Shown here: piece after piece, positions 11,901 to 23,070 of the stretch | How the letters are laid out: every line of letters begins with the position of its first letter | Position numbering within the stretch: position 1 is the stretch's first letter | DNA from: Terana coerulea | Lineage: Eukaryota > Basidiomycota > Agaricomycetes > Polyporales > Phanerochaetaceae | Direction of reading: 5' to 3' | Assembly: GCA_024811115.1 (NCBI GenBank) | Contig: JAKOGH010000790.1 | Location: forward strand, 248,001-312,000 | Length of the DNA: 64,000 bases | Program-made: the position numbers and the translations under genes | Notes under the pieces: generated by a model | The model's database searches: none | What the model saw: only the letters and a program-made list of their open reading frames with translations | What the model was told of the DNA's origin: nothing

Positions 11901-13189
11901 CTAATCACCTCGCATTGCCAAGAACACACCGCTTGTCTCGCTGTTCTTCCTCCGCATGCCGCCAGAGAACCCGACGCTTGGGAACCCGTTTGGAGTGTCT
12001 ATGGTGATTACATCCTGCGAATCGTCCTCCGGCTGGAACGGAGCCTCCTCAGCCAGGGGCGACCTGTCGTATGGGGCAACGTGGGGGAACGTTGTGTATT
12101 GCGCGGGAGGGGAAGGGATTGAGTTCGACTGGGACGCTGTCGAAGCGGACTGCCTTGACGACTTCTTCCTCTGGTGTCGACCAGCGTTCGGAGGGAGAGG
12201 GAACGAATCTGGGGAGCTTGAGATTGGTTGAGGTAGTGATGGTTGAACTGGGAGGAATCGCTGCGTGAAGCGGAGGTACGTGATCGGGAGTCTGAGCCAG
12301 TCCCACTCGAACCTCCCTTTCGAGGACGTTTCGCATACGCTTCGGCGCCGAAGTCAGCGCCATCTGCATCTGCGTCGTCGGTAGGCTCTCGAGTGAATTG
12401 CGTTTGGGCGTATTCGAAGGGGCCAAAGTCGTCATAGTCATAACCAGCGGACGAGGGCTCGTCTGTGCTCGCCGTGCCCGGAGACATCAAACCATCTGGG
12501 TAAGATGGTCCGCTTCCCTAGTTACGTACGTTTGTGAGTTGGTTGCGCCACAATAGTATGACTACGAAAGGAGCGTACCGGGAATCCCTCGAACTCGTCT
12601 TGGCCATGCTCGAGTGCAAGAGCCAACGCAGCCTCCTTTGCTGCTTTTCTCTCCTCCGCCGTCTTCTCCTCTCTTCTTTGGCAATCCGCTCCTGCTCACG
12701 CTGCGCAGCACTCCTCCGCAGCCCTAGCAGCAGAAAGCGCGTCGATTGTGGAGGGATCGAGCGGTGCTGCGTCCGAGTCGAGGGTAGACGTCGAGATCGT
12801 TCGTCTTCTGTCTGCTTGCCCGGGAGAGACTGTATGTCCTCCCCATACATCATCGTCCTCTGGCAATTCTATCGCCTGTCGCCGTCCAAACAGGTCGAAG
12901 CCAAAGAGCCTAATGCCCTTACGCGGTCTCTGGCGTTTCCGTCTACGTCCATCGTCCTGCCCGATGTTTGAATGCAGCGACAGAGTCTCGGCGTCGTCTG
13001 TGTCTGCCAGGAGGCCCTCGAGCTCGTCCGCGCGTGCACGGGGACGTAGTCTGGACCGCGTGCTGTGGTGGGATGATGGTTGTGCTGCGCGCGCTGCTCG
13101 TCGTCGTCCGCGTCATGGGGGGTATGCAGGCAGGCGAGGCAGGGTGCGAGGGCGGCGCGGACGTTATCTGACCACGAAAATCTCTCCAT
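11901..13189 (-). CDS. Agaricomycete-type conserved unknown protein (several frame breaks)
   Basis: Function unknown. It starts MERFSWSDNVRAALAPCLAC and continues in other frames with ADELEGLLADTDDAETLSLH, KGIRLFGFDLFGR, RRTISTSTLDSDAAPLDPS, REQERIAKEERRRRRREK and EALALALEHGQDEFEGF-like text. After an intron near 12500-12590 comes YDYDDFGPFEYAQTQFTR, then a Ser-rich stretch, ending FSGGMRRKNSETSGVFLAMRGD. The basic ER-rich coiled segment and both ends resemble a family I have seen in Agaricomycetes, recalled without a search. The frame changes at least four times: around 13060-13100, near 12710 (looks like +1), near 12644 (looks like -1) and near 12235. Whether this is a decayed gene or poor sequence cannot be settled here. 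It lies upstream of BRR2 on the same strand. Confidence 0.6.
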
Positions 13190-13880
13190 GCCTCCGAGGC
13201 AAGGCGAGGGAGCAAGTCAGGCCGCAGAGTTCTGAGCGAAACATGAGAAACATGAGGATGATTTCCGGTCTGTGGGGTGACCGGAAACGTTATTTTGTGC
13301 GTCTATAATTTACGTCCGAGGATAAGTGTATTATCGCGGCGGTAACCGTGCTTTGAATTAGAGTTTCTTACTTGATTGATGTCAGTAAGCAACTCAACAC
13401 CACGCTATGTTACTGAGCCAATCGCTGCTTGTTACTCTTTGTTACTTCCAGTGCCTACTGACTTCCAAGGACGGGACATGACCTCAACCCAACTTCAGCT
13501 CACCTACGAAGACAACCTGGTGCCGCCAATGTGTCCTCGATGGCATAACGAGTGAGAATGCCGTCTGTGATGAAGGATTAGTATCGCGTTTGACCATTCC
13601 AACTAAATCATACCAATGGCATTCCGCTGTGGTGGACGGTGAGTTATTTATCGACTCGGAATAGAGCAGTATCTCACTCGAACTCCTTTCTCGCTGGCAA
13701 GGCTGCTAGTACTCTATTTTTCAGGAGAGATCACCTTTTCAATGAAATCTATGCTTCACAGGGCAGAGATGGGCCTCTGTTGCTTTCAGTCCCCAGCTCT
13801 ATGTACCAGTGAGTCAGTAACAGAGCCTTCCATACCTCGGACGTGAGTTTCATTGTCCTATGACCACTTTGGAAGCGAGT
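13190..13880. other. intergenic, no gene seen
   Basis: No convincing coding exon on either strand. It separates the minus-strand unknown gene from the first transporter duplication unit. Confidence 0.4.
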
Positions 13881-16405
13881 CTGACCACTCTGCGTACTGG
13901 AGAGGTTACTTTGTAAGCTGCGACCTTTTGCGTCAGTAGGCACCGCGATGAGATACGATGGTGTTCTGCTCCGTCGTGACTACGGGTTCGTAAGCAGACG
14001 TACTGTCAAGCTCCCACGAGCCGCTATCGTTTATCCACTTGTGCATCAACGCAAACCGTTTTTTACATATAGGGGCTGAGACTCACCACAAGGTACGTTG
14101 TCTACCTCCTCCCTGCCGTACTCCGAGCCTACTGACGTGCTTGCGTGAGTCTCTAGGTGTTGCTAGGATAATAGCGAAGGCCGACCACTCCCTGCAGACC
14201 TCACACGTCAGAGCAGCCACCAGGCGCGCACAATGTCTGAAGTCGCGGAGGACCGCACCGTCGCGTCGACCCGCCCACCGTCTCGGAATGTCGAGAAGCG
14301 TGAAGCAGAGTTAGACGTGCCACCCTCTAAACCAGGCGACGCCGAGGCACAGCAGCAAACTGTATCAGAAGCGTCAAAGTCCGATTTTCCAGAAGGCGGC
14401 CTGGCGGGGTGGGCGGCCGTCGCCGGAGTGTGCGTTTGCTGCTGTCTTCTTATGCATAGTCTGTGTTGAAGATATATATGTACCTTTACCAGGTTCTGTG
14501 TTCAGTTTTGTGGAATCGGGTACGTCAAACGACGTGGAAGGCTACACAACCGCTGAGCAGGCTTGTTAATTAGCTATACGGGTTCATTTGGTGTCTAAAC
14601 CAAGGTATGCGAATTAATACCTGTTCCCTCCGCTTTTGCATTGAAGGCATGTTGTTGCCAGATTACTATGTTTGCGTCTACATGACGAACGAGTCATCGT
14701 CGACAATCTCGTATGTTCTTCGTGGTATGCTTATCTGAGAATATCTGATAATGTCAACGATAGGTGGATAGGTAGCGTGAATGGATTTATAGTTGTCGGG
14801 CTTGGCATCGTTGCCGGTCGGTTATACGATCACGGGCATTTGTGAGTATTCTGCTTGTCTCGGCGCTTATTTCACTCAGCTTACAAAATCGCAGCAGGTT
14901 CACACTTTACCTGGGCTCCTTCCTCACTGTCTTTGGCCTGTTCATGCTATCTCTCGCACAACCAAACTCGTTCTATCAGGCGCGTACTTGATACCCCTGG
15001 CTCTCTGTAAATAAACCTGACATCCATTCCACAGGTCTTCCTAAGCCAAGGTGTCTGCGTAGGCATCGGCTCCGGGCTGAGCTACATACCCTCCGTCGCC
15101 GTCATTTCCCACTACTTCCAGCGCCGGCGCGTGCTCGCCATGTCCATCGTCACCTCTGGGTCCTCGCTCGGGTCCATTGTACACCCGATCATGCTCAATA
15201 ACACGTTCTACACGTCGCTTGGCTTCGGCAGCTCCGTGCGCGCGAGCGCGGGGCTCGTTGCGGGCATGCTCCTGTTCGCCGCGGCGTTGATGCGTACGCG
15301 TCTGCCCCCGCCCACGACGGCGCCGCTTATACCCTCCTTTAAGAAGTTTGCGAAGGACAAGGCTTATGTGTATACGACGCTCGCGTGGGTTTTTACTTTT
15401 TGTGTGGGTTTTGTGTGGGTTTTGTGGTGGTGCTAAGTGTCTCCGTGCTGTAGATTCTTTTCATCACCATCGGGTTCTATTTTCCACTGTACTACATTCA
15501 GCTCGACGCGACGCAGCATAGACTGAGCCAAGAGTTTTCTTTCTACTACGTACGCCCGCTTCCTCCGACTACCTTGACATACTAACCCCATCCCCTTCAT
15601 CCGTAGCTTGTCATCCTCAACTTCTCCAGCTTCGTTGGCCGGCTCTGCTCTGGGTTCCTTGCGCACAGCATCGGAGCACCGACCACGATCACGATCGCGT
15701 CGGCAGGCGTTGGTGCGGCCATCCTCGGCATGATCGGCGTGCACGCCGTCGCGAGCGTCGTGCTCGTCGGCATGTTCTTCAGCTTCTTCGCCGGCATGTG
15801 TGCGTGCTGCTACCTCTGCTCCACGGCTGCGGACTAACACATTCGTGTAGATGTTGCCTTGAATGCACCGATGCTCGGGGGGCTTGCTGACGATTTCAAT
15901 GAGATTGGGTGCGTCGCGCGCATGCTCGTGGCGGGCGTATACGGCTAACGGGTATTTTGCTGCGCGAGAATAGGCGTTGCGTTCGCTGTATGCGCGTTTG
16001 GCGGCCTCATCGGTAAGCTTCTCCTTCCTCGACATTTAGGCCGCAAGCCCTGACCAGATTACGCTTAGGCACTCCGATCGTTGGTGCATTGCTCGGAGAC
16101 AACTATGCCTGGTGGCGACCCGCAGTTTTCACAGGAGTACGCCGCTTTTCTCCTATTTGAAGCTCCAGCGGTGAACTCGTGTTTACAAAAACAGATTCTG
16201 GCTTTCGTCGGCTTCGCATTCCTTTGCATGGCGTGTGTAGAGTTGCGCAGCCGTGGAAGACTCTTCTCGTACCATTAGCAATGGGTGCTGCCATCGTAGT
16301 TGCGTCTCACGCCTCGTTAATGTGACGAACTGTTACGGTCAGAGGACATGATCACAGGCCCGGGGTGTCCTGTCTTTACGCAGGATACTAGAGGATTCTA
16401 GAGAT
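13881..16405 (+). repeat. tandem duplication unit 1 (MFS transporter)
   Basis: This stretch is highly similar to 17758-20320, covering promoter, gene and 3' end. Shared anchors include the block beginning CTGACCACTCTGC (13881 and 17758), a segment reading TTTTGCGTCA-GTAGGCACCG, the coding region, and the 3' block TCTTTACGCAGGATACTAGAG. The offset changes from about 3,877 to 3,923 bp across the unit because of small indels. Third positions and introns differ throughout, so the duplication is not very recent. Confidence 0.85.
14233..16278 (+). pseudogene. MFS transporter, monocarboxylate type, copy 1 (early stop)
   Basis: Same exon layout as the intact copy at 18156-20196: an N-terminal acidic tail (SEVAEDRTVASTRPPSRN), then FPEGGLAGWAAVAGV, LDATQHRLSQEFSFYY, LVILNFSSFVGRLCSGFL and a last exon ending GRLFSYH. 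It is a member of the fungal MCT/SLC16-like MFS group, a 12-TM plasma-membrane carrier of unknown substrate. In exon 3 the intact copy reads GTCTACCAAG, while this copy reads GTCTAAACCAAG at 14593-14604. The two extra bases create a TAA at 14595 after the first TM segment. The rest of the gene is well preserved, so this is either a young pseudogene or a sequence error. Confidence 0.7.
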
Positions 16406-16436
16406 TCGGCAAGCTTAGTGATCCAACTTCTCTGCA

Positions 16437-17101
16437 AGGCACGGAATGGCACCGTTGTTTCGAATGATCGTCGTCAACGACGTCCTCCGGCTATTCCTGC
16501 TGCAGCATGCCCGCAACATCCTGGACCTCGATCGCGACCTCTCAAATGCGTATCGGATGAAGTTATTCGTCGTCTGTACCATGGTTGGCGACCCCGTAAG
16601 CCCGCCCGACACCCCCGCCGAACGCCACATGCTCCAGATTAAGTCAACAGCGCCACAGACGCTGGATTCTTCGCCGTTAGATGAGCCCGTTCGGGCCGCC
16701 ATTTCTGCGACTTTCACGTTCTGGCGCGGACAGCATGGCAATAAAATAACACGACTCGCTCGCGGTGAGAGTAAACGTGGAACTTGCAGGACAGATGGAA
16801 GGGCCGAGGTTTAACGAGCCGGTGGGGTTCCTTGTGTGAGTGTGCCTTCCTAGACTGTACGACCATGCTCGAGTCTAAAATACGTACTTTTGCAGCGCTT
16901 TCAATACAGCAATTCGTTACATCGACGACGCTTTCCGCTTGCGCACCTTGTGCGCACCCCTCTCCATATGTACGTCGACTGTCAGCGGTGAACTCTCTCG
17001 GACCATCATACTAAAAGTGTGTTGTAGCGGTTTGCCGAAGGACTACTGGTCACTCAACGGGCCTAGTAAATGATGGTCAGATATATGCCGTGACCTACTA
17101 G
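16437..17101 (+). pseudogene. MYND-family 3' fragment (copy A)
   Basis: This is the C-terminal part of the repeated family described at 50818 and 54829, without its MYND finger or N-terminus. The exon from about 16437 encodes VNDVLRLFLLQHARNILDLD and TMVGDPVSPPDTP. After a short intron (acceptor near 16791) comes EGPRFNEPVGFLV, and after a phase-2 intron (about 16837-16895) AFNTAIRYIDDAFRLRT. These match EPIGFLV / ALNLAIRLDVADIFNMR of copy C. The fragment starts right where duplication unit 1 ends, between the two transporter copies. With no start or finger it is probably a relic. Confidence 0.65.
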
Positions 17102-17757
17102 ATAAACCTTAATGTAAGGTAGCAACTTGCTACATGTTCCACCCGCATCGTAACATAGCTTGAGCCCACCTGTCTCCATTGTGAACATCCAGTGCATCGT
17201 CGAGCTAGGATCATGTTTTCAAATCGAACAATAACACATAACAGTATGAGTATAGGAGGACATAAATTTGTAGATTGGCTACGCTGCAGCTTGAGGCGGT
17301 CACTGCAGCCACAAAGACTGCCAGTCAAGCGTCTATCTCGAACTGGGGAGCGCTCTGATTGGCTGAGTTACATTTTTCACCAATAGGTGATGGCCGTAGC
17401 ACTGCGGGTCATCGGGCTCTCTCCATCCTTCTTCCATCTCGTTCCTTGCACCGTGCATAGCGCGGGCGTTGCTCTTGCAATAATATTACATCAAGACTGC
17501 GTCAAGCGAATTCCTGTGCCAGGAATGTCTTCTGAGGCACCTCCTCCGCTCACTCTGTGGTCTTGCTGAAACATGGCAAAATACGAGGATGCAGAAATGA
17601 TGAACTTGTAACAAGTGCAGCAGCCTCGGCAACGGAAACACTTCAGAACGGAGCTCGAGGGAAATAAGTGGAACCATCATGAAGCGTAGGCTGAGTATCC
17701 GTTGCGCGTTCTTTCCTCAGTCGGAGAGACGAGTACTGGCATCTAATACACCAAGTC
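17102..17757. other. intergenic, no gene seen
   Basis: Spacer between the MYND-family fragment and transporter duplication unit 2. No exon or RNA gene was recognised on either strand. Confidence 0.4.
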
Positions 17758-20320
17758 TGACCACTCTGCCTACTGGGGAGGTTACTTTGTAAGCTGTGAC
17801 CTTTTGCGTCAGTAGGCACCGCGATGAGACACCCGCGCAAAAATACCCCGGACGCATGGCCGCCCGATGGTGTTTTTGTTCCGTCGTGATTACGGATTTG
17901 CCTCCGCGGCCTCGTAAGCAGGCGTGCGGCCAGGCTCTCCCGAGCCGTTTATCCACATGTGCATCAACGCAAACCGTTTTTACATATAGGGGCTGGGACT
18001 CACCACAAGGTACGTCGTCGACCTCTTCCCTACCGTACTCCAGGCTGCTGACGTTCTCGCGTAAGTCTCCAGGTCTTGTTTAGAATAACCTTGGTAGCGA
18101 AGACCGACCACTCCCCACAGGCCTTACGCGTCAGAGTAGACAACAGGCGCGCACAATGTCTGAAGTCGCAGAGGACCGCACCGTCTCGTCGACCCGCACA
18201 CCGTCCCGGGCCAGCGAGAAGCGCGAAGCGGAGATAGACGTGCCACCCTCCAAACTGGACGACGCCGAGGCACAGCAGCCAACTGTATCAGAAGCGCCTA
18301 AGCCCGCCTTTCCGGAGGGTGGTCTGGCGGGGTGGTCGACCGTCGCTGGAGCGTGCGTTCGCTGTTGCCTTACTATACCTAGGCTGTACTGAAGATGTGT
18401 ATCTTTCGCCAGATTTTGTGTTCAGTTTTGCGGATTCGGGTACGTTAAGCGATGTGAAAGGCTACACAACCGCTGAGCAGGCTTGTTGTATCAGTTATAC
18501 GAGTTCGTTCGGTGTCTACCAAGGTGCGCCAACCAATACCATGTTCCCGTCGCTTTGATCATGATGACATGTTATGGACAGATTATTATGTTCGCGTTTA
18601 CATGACGAACGAGTCGCCGTCAACAATCTCGTATGTTCTTCGCGGGATGGGTGTCTGGGAATATCGGCTAAATGTCAATGCACAGGTGGATAGGCAGTAT
18701 GAACGCATTTATAGTTGTCGGGCTTGGCATCGTGGCTGGTCGGTTATACGATCACGGGCATTTGTGAGTACTCTGTGTGTCGTATCGAGTATTCTACTCG
18801 GCTTACAAAATCACAGCAAGTTCACGATCTACCTGGGCTCCTTCCTCATTGTCTTTGGCCTGTTTATGCTATCTCTCGCACAACCAAACTCGTTTTATCA
18901 GGCACGTACTTTTCACCACTAGTTCTCTGTAATTTGACCTGACACCTTATTCCATAGGTCTTCCTAAGTCAAGGTGTCTGCGTAGGCATCGGCGCTGGAC
19001 TGATATACATACCCTCCGTCGCCGTCGTTTCCCACTACTTCCAGCGCCGGCGCGTGCTCGCCATGTCCATCGTCGCCTCCGGGTCCTCGCTTGGGTCCAT
19101 TGTACACCCGATCATGCTCAACAACACGCTGTACACGTCGCTTGGCTTCGGCAACTCTGTGCGAGCGAGCGCGGGGCTCGTTGCGGGCATGCTCCTGCTC
19201 GCCGCGGCGCTGATGCGTACGCGTCTGCCCCCGCCCACGACGACAGCGCCGCTTATACCATCCATTAAGAAGTTTGCAAGGGACAAGGCGTATGTGTATA
19301 CGACGATTGGGTTTGTCTTTACGCTTCTGTGCGGTTCTGTGGTGGCGCTGAGTGTCTCTATGTTGCAGGCTGTTCTTCATCACAATCGGGTTCTACTTCC
19401 CGTTGTACTACATCCAACTCGATGCGACGCAGCACAGGCTGAGCCAGCAATTTTCATTCTACTCCGTACGCTCGCTTCCTCCGAGCTACCTTGACATACC
19501 AACCTCATCCCCCTCATCCGTAGCTTGTCATCCTCAACTTCTCCAGCTTCGTTGGCCGGCTCTGCTCTGGGCTTCTTGCGCACAGCTTCGGAGCGCCGAC
19601 CATGATCACGATTGCATCGGCAGGCGTCGGGGCGGCCATCCTCGGCATGATCGGCGTGCACACCGTCGCGAGCGTCGTGCTCGTCGGCATATTCTTCGGC
19701 TTCTTCGCCGGCATGTGTGCGTGCTGCTACCTCTGCTCCACGGCTGCGGACTAACACGTTTCGTGCAGATATTGCCTTGAATGCACCGATGCTCGGGGGG
19801 CTTGCTGACAACTTCAATGAGATTGGGTGCGTCGTGCGTATGCTCGTGACGGGCGTGTACGGCTAACGGGTGTTTTTTAGCGCAAGAATGGGCGTTGCGT
19901 TCGCTATATGCGCGTTTGGCGGCCTCATCGGTAAGTTCCACCTTCCTCGACATTTGGGCCGCAAGCCTTGACCAGATCACGTCTAGGTACTCCGATCGCT
20001 GGTGCATTGCTCGGAGACAACTATGCCTGGTGGCGACCCGCAGTTTTTGCCGGAGTACGTCGCTTTCCTCCTGTTGGATGCCTCCGCGATGAATGCTCAT
20101 GTCTGCAAACAGATTCTGGCCTTCGTTAGCTTTGCATTCCTTTGCATGGCATGCGTGGAGCTGCGTCGCCGCGGGAGACTCTTCTCGCACCATTAATAAG
20201 TAATGGGTTCTACCGTCGTAGTTGCGTCTCGCGCTTCATTTATGTGGTGATTTTGTTACGATTAGAGGACATAATTATAGGGTGTTCTGTCTTTACGCAG
20301 GATACTAGAGGTTTTATAGA
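17758..20320 (+). repeat. tandem duplication unit 2 (MFS transporter)
   Basis: Second unit of the direct duplication described at 13881-16405. It includes about 400 bp of upstream sequence and the 3' flank, so both copies started with the same promoter. The two are separated by about 1.35 kb that contains the MYND-family fragment. Confidence 0.85.
18156..20196 (+). CDS. MFS transporter, monocarboxylate (SLC16/MCT) type, intact copy
   Basis: Thirteen exons: 18156-18352, 18413-18439, 18495-18523, 18582-18630, 18686-18763, 18817-18901, 18958-19310, 19369-19465, 19524-19716, 19769-19826, 19881-19930, 19987-20054, 20113-20196. They sum to 456 codons (455 aa). The hydrophilic N-terminus is followed by FCVQFCGFGYTSSFGVYQDY, NESPSTISWIGSMNAFIVV, AGRLYDHGHF, VSHYFQRRRVLAMSIVASGS and SASAGVGAAILGM-like helices. 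The YF-x-RRR-x-LA motif in the loop after TM4 is typical of fungal MCT-like MFS carriers. The likely site is the plasma membrane; the substrate is unknown. The intron after FYQ (from 18902) uses a GC donor (CAG/GCACGT), shared with copy 1. Confidence 0.88.
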
Positions 20321-20665
20321 CTTCCTCCGGTCGATGTTTCGGCATCCCAAGTAACAAATATCTTTAACCAAGGCGTATCTCACGTCTGGTAACCCGCATC
20401 TTTGAATTGCTGCTTGCAAGCGTATTATGTTCACTCCTTAGGTCCACACAGCAGTTTCGAACCTCGAGGATGGGGTAACAACGGTCACACAGTCACACAG
20501 TAACTGTGACCTGTGATTCTGAGGTTGTGACGTCCGGCTCGCTGTGACTTGGTTGGTTGGCATTGCTTTCCCCCAGTCCACTGTCCGTTGCATCTTACAA
20601 CGTTACGGAAATTAAGCATGTCGGCTCTGATAGCTTATTCCAGGCTCTGGAAGAACATACGTGAA
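20321..20665. promoter_or_regulatory. F-box gene upstream region with a short palindrome
   Basis: Non-coding spacer. It contains repeated GTCACACAG words and a perfect 13-bp palindrome, CACAGTAACTGTG, at 20496-20508, about 160 bp before the F-box gene ATG. No factor is assigned. Confidence 0.35.
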
Positions 20666-22507
20666 ATGGAAGGTGCGCTGTGGGTAACACACGATGCTGT
20701 GACGTTGCACTGAGCTTGAAAGCTTGATACCTGGTAGCTTCCTTACTGCGAATAGCGCAGGAGGGCCACAAACCTAGCAAATGGGAGGGCATAGCTCCTG
20801 AGCTGTTTATCCAGATTATGGATTATCTCCAGACTCCGGACATGGTTCTTTGCATCCGAGTGAGTCAAGAGACACGCTGTGAGGCTTACCGGTGACGTTA
20901 CATTCGCCAGGTGTGCCGGAGGTACAGAAAAATCATCCACGATTCTGTCTCGCTACAGTACAGAATAGAGTGCTACATTGCACGCGTCATCAATGGCGAC
21001 CTCAGCCCCATGACCGTGACAGACAAGCTTGCCCGTCTTTGTGCCTGGTCTGCGGCTCACAGATCCTTACAGTACACAAAACAGATCACGGTTGAGGACG
21101 TAGTATGGGTCCGAGATACTTCAATCAATGACGGCTGTTCGGTCATATCTGGGCCGGGCTGGGGAGAAGGTAATGTTACACTCTATCAACTACTGGCGGA
21201 GGAGCGAGGAATACCTTTAAAACCTGGAACTTGCAGGACCTGCCTTTCGAGGGAGATCATACTTGTTATTACCACAGTGAAGATTTACTTGCTTTTGCTG
21301 ATGCCGCAGGCTTGTAGGTGTTAGCTCGTGTTTGAACAATGAAGCACAGCCTGATTTTTAACGCAGTGATCTTCCGGGGCCTGGCAACCCACATATGCGG
21401 ATATACCTCCTGTCCGGAGAGACAGGACAACAACACCCTCATGCTACGCGGCCGTTCTTGAAGGCTGATACTTATCTTGTGACACCAGATGATAGCGAGA
21501 TCCGTATCTTTGGGGATCTGCTCGGACTACTGGTTGACGTCCATGCAATTATCGGCAAGGAAAAGCGGAACGAGCTTTGGATATGGAATTGGAAAACTGG
21601 GCAGTTGCTTCAAGTAAGACATCTTTTTTCCTCTGAGATTGTTCCATTGTTCACAATGTCTTCTTAGGTCTTAGAGACTCAGTTTGCCGATCGTGTCACA
21701 TTCCTTGACAGTCATCACATCCCTCATTCCTGTTGAGCTCCAATTGACAAGTGGCCTTGGTCTAGCAGTCATGAATTGCTATCCTGGTTCCTGCAAGCGC
21801 CGCTCTGTTGACCACAAGGCTCTGCAAAACACTTTGCTCATCCTGCAACTCCCACCTCTAGTTTCTGATGTCATCTGCACCGAAATTGCTATTCAAAGCA
21901 GTACCAGTGGCGCTCTGTCTTTTCGGCAAAGTTCGACGCAGCCATTCCGCCCCCATTACAGTTCCAACGTCCTGGTCGTGTCCTTAACAATTGCCACAGG
22001 AAAGAAGTCTGATGTGGAGTCAACCTACGCTTTCGCGATACCTGTGGTGACCATACTCTCACATCTCCGCTCTGACTCCCCTGGCGACAGACGAACAGGC
22101 AGGCTACGTCGCCGCCATCCCTCCACGAAATGCCCTGGGCAGCCTAGAGTTGTGGTACCAGGCGCCTGCACTCCGTACCCGACGGCGTATGCAGCTCTCG
22201 AGTACTGTTTGTGGAAAACATCATGACCGCCTCCGGGCTTAGGCGGGCCGCTGTCGTGTACGACTTCGACTCCGTACCGTCACTCTCCAGAGAAGTCTTC
22301 GGCAGCGTGACAAATGCCAAAACAGACAGAAGCTCCCTTTGCGAACCGCCGGTGCCCCTGGACGACGACGAACATGTGTTTGAGGCCACGGTGCTCACAG
22401 CAGTGCCTTGTCGTCGCATTGTCTCGGATATCTCTCTGGAGGAAAAGGACAAGGTCTTTCTCTACGAAGATGGCTTGTGCGTACTGCGCAATGAGAGACA
22501 TGTATAA
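20666..22507 (+). CDS. F-box protein (Agaricomycete type, several frame breaks)
   Basis: Likely substrate adaptor of an SCF ubiquitin ligase. ATG at 20666 (MEGALW), intron to 20760, exon 20761-20859 encoding the F-box (APELFIQIMDYLQTPDMVLC), intron to 20910, then VCRRYRKIIHDS. The body has KLARLCAWSAAHRSLQYTK, LKADTYLVTPDDSEIRIFGD and WIWNWKTGQLLQ, the WNWxTG text seen in WD-like repeats of these proteins. The C-terminus is VVYDFDSVPSLSREVFGSV through ISLEEKDKVFLYEDGLCVL. The frame breaks at 21721-21723 (an extra C fits) and changes again between about 22080 and 22210, so the 3' half is legible only in pieces. I see no transposon; these are point indels. Confidence 0.75.
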
Positions 22508-23070
22508 GTGTATAGTTGCATGTTTGCTCGCATCCCTGCTGATCAAGGATTTATTTCGTGCTACTCAGTATGGACGTGTATTTTGCGTGACTGAGTGACT
22601 TCCATGGTTAGAAGTTGGAGGTCGATCACGAGCCAGCGAGGCTTGGCCATGGTCGACGCTTCCGAGAGTAGGGATCAATGCTTTCGTAGTCATCGATGAT
22701 TGCTTTCTCTGTTCCAATCGCAGAAGAGCGGCGTGTTGTCCGTGTCGAACGCCGTGGCATTCCGTACCCCTAATCAATGTTTCCTGGTTTCCCTGAGTAT
22801 ATACACTGTGGATCCTAGAATCCGCAATAACGCAAGCGTGCTTGACACGGGAGTTTCCGACGACTACGACTTCATTGATCTCAACCCAACTTCACATTGA
22901 CGAATGCAGCCCAGGTTGTGAAGTGAGAATAGCTAATAGGATTACACTAGGGAATAAAATACTTATGTACGTATAACAGAGAAGCTACAGACAACAGCTG
23001 GACACATGCGAATAAGCATCACGCAACAACTACCCTTGCAACGGTCCGCCCACGAGTGTTAGGATGTCCC
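22508..23070. other. intergenic between convergent genes
   Basis: 3' flanks of the F-box gene (+) and the Ser/Pro-rich gene (-). A 66-codon open stretch ending DYDFIDLNPTSH (stop near 22900) has no supporting context. No feature was called. Confidence 0.4.

Noticed and set aside
20440..20480. tRNA-like T-loop (TTTCGAACC)
   Set aside because: The flanking bases do not form a 5-bp stem and no acceptor or anticodon arm could be placed.
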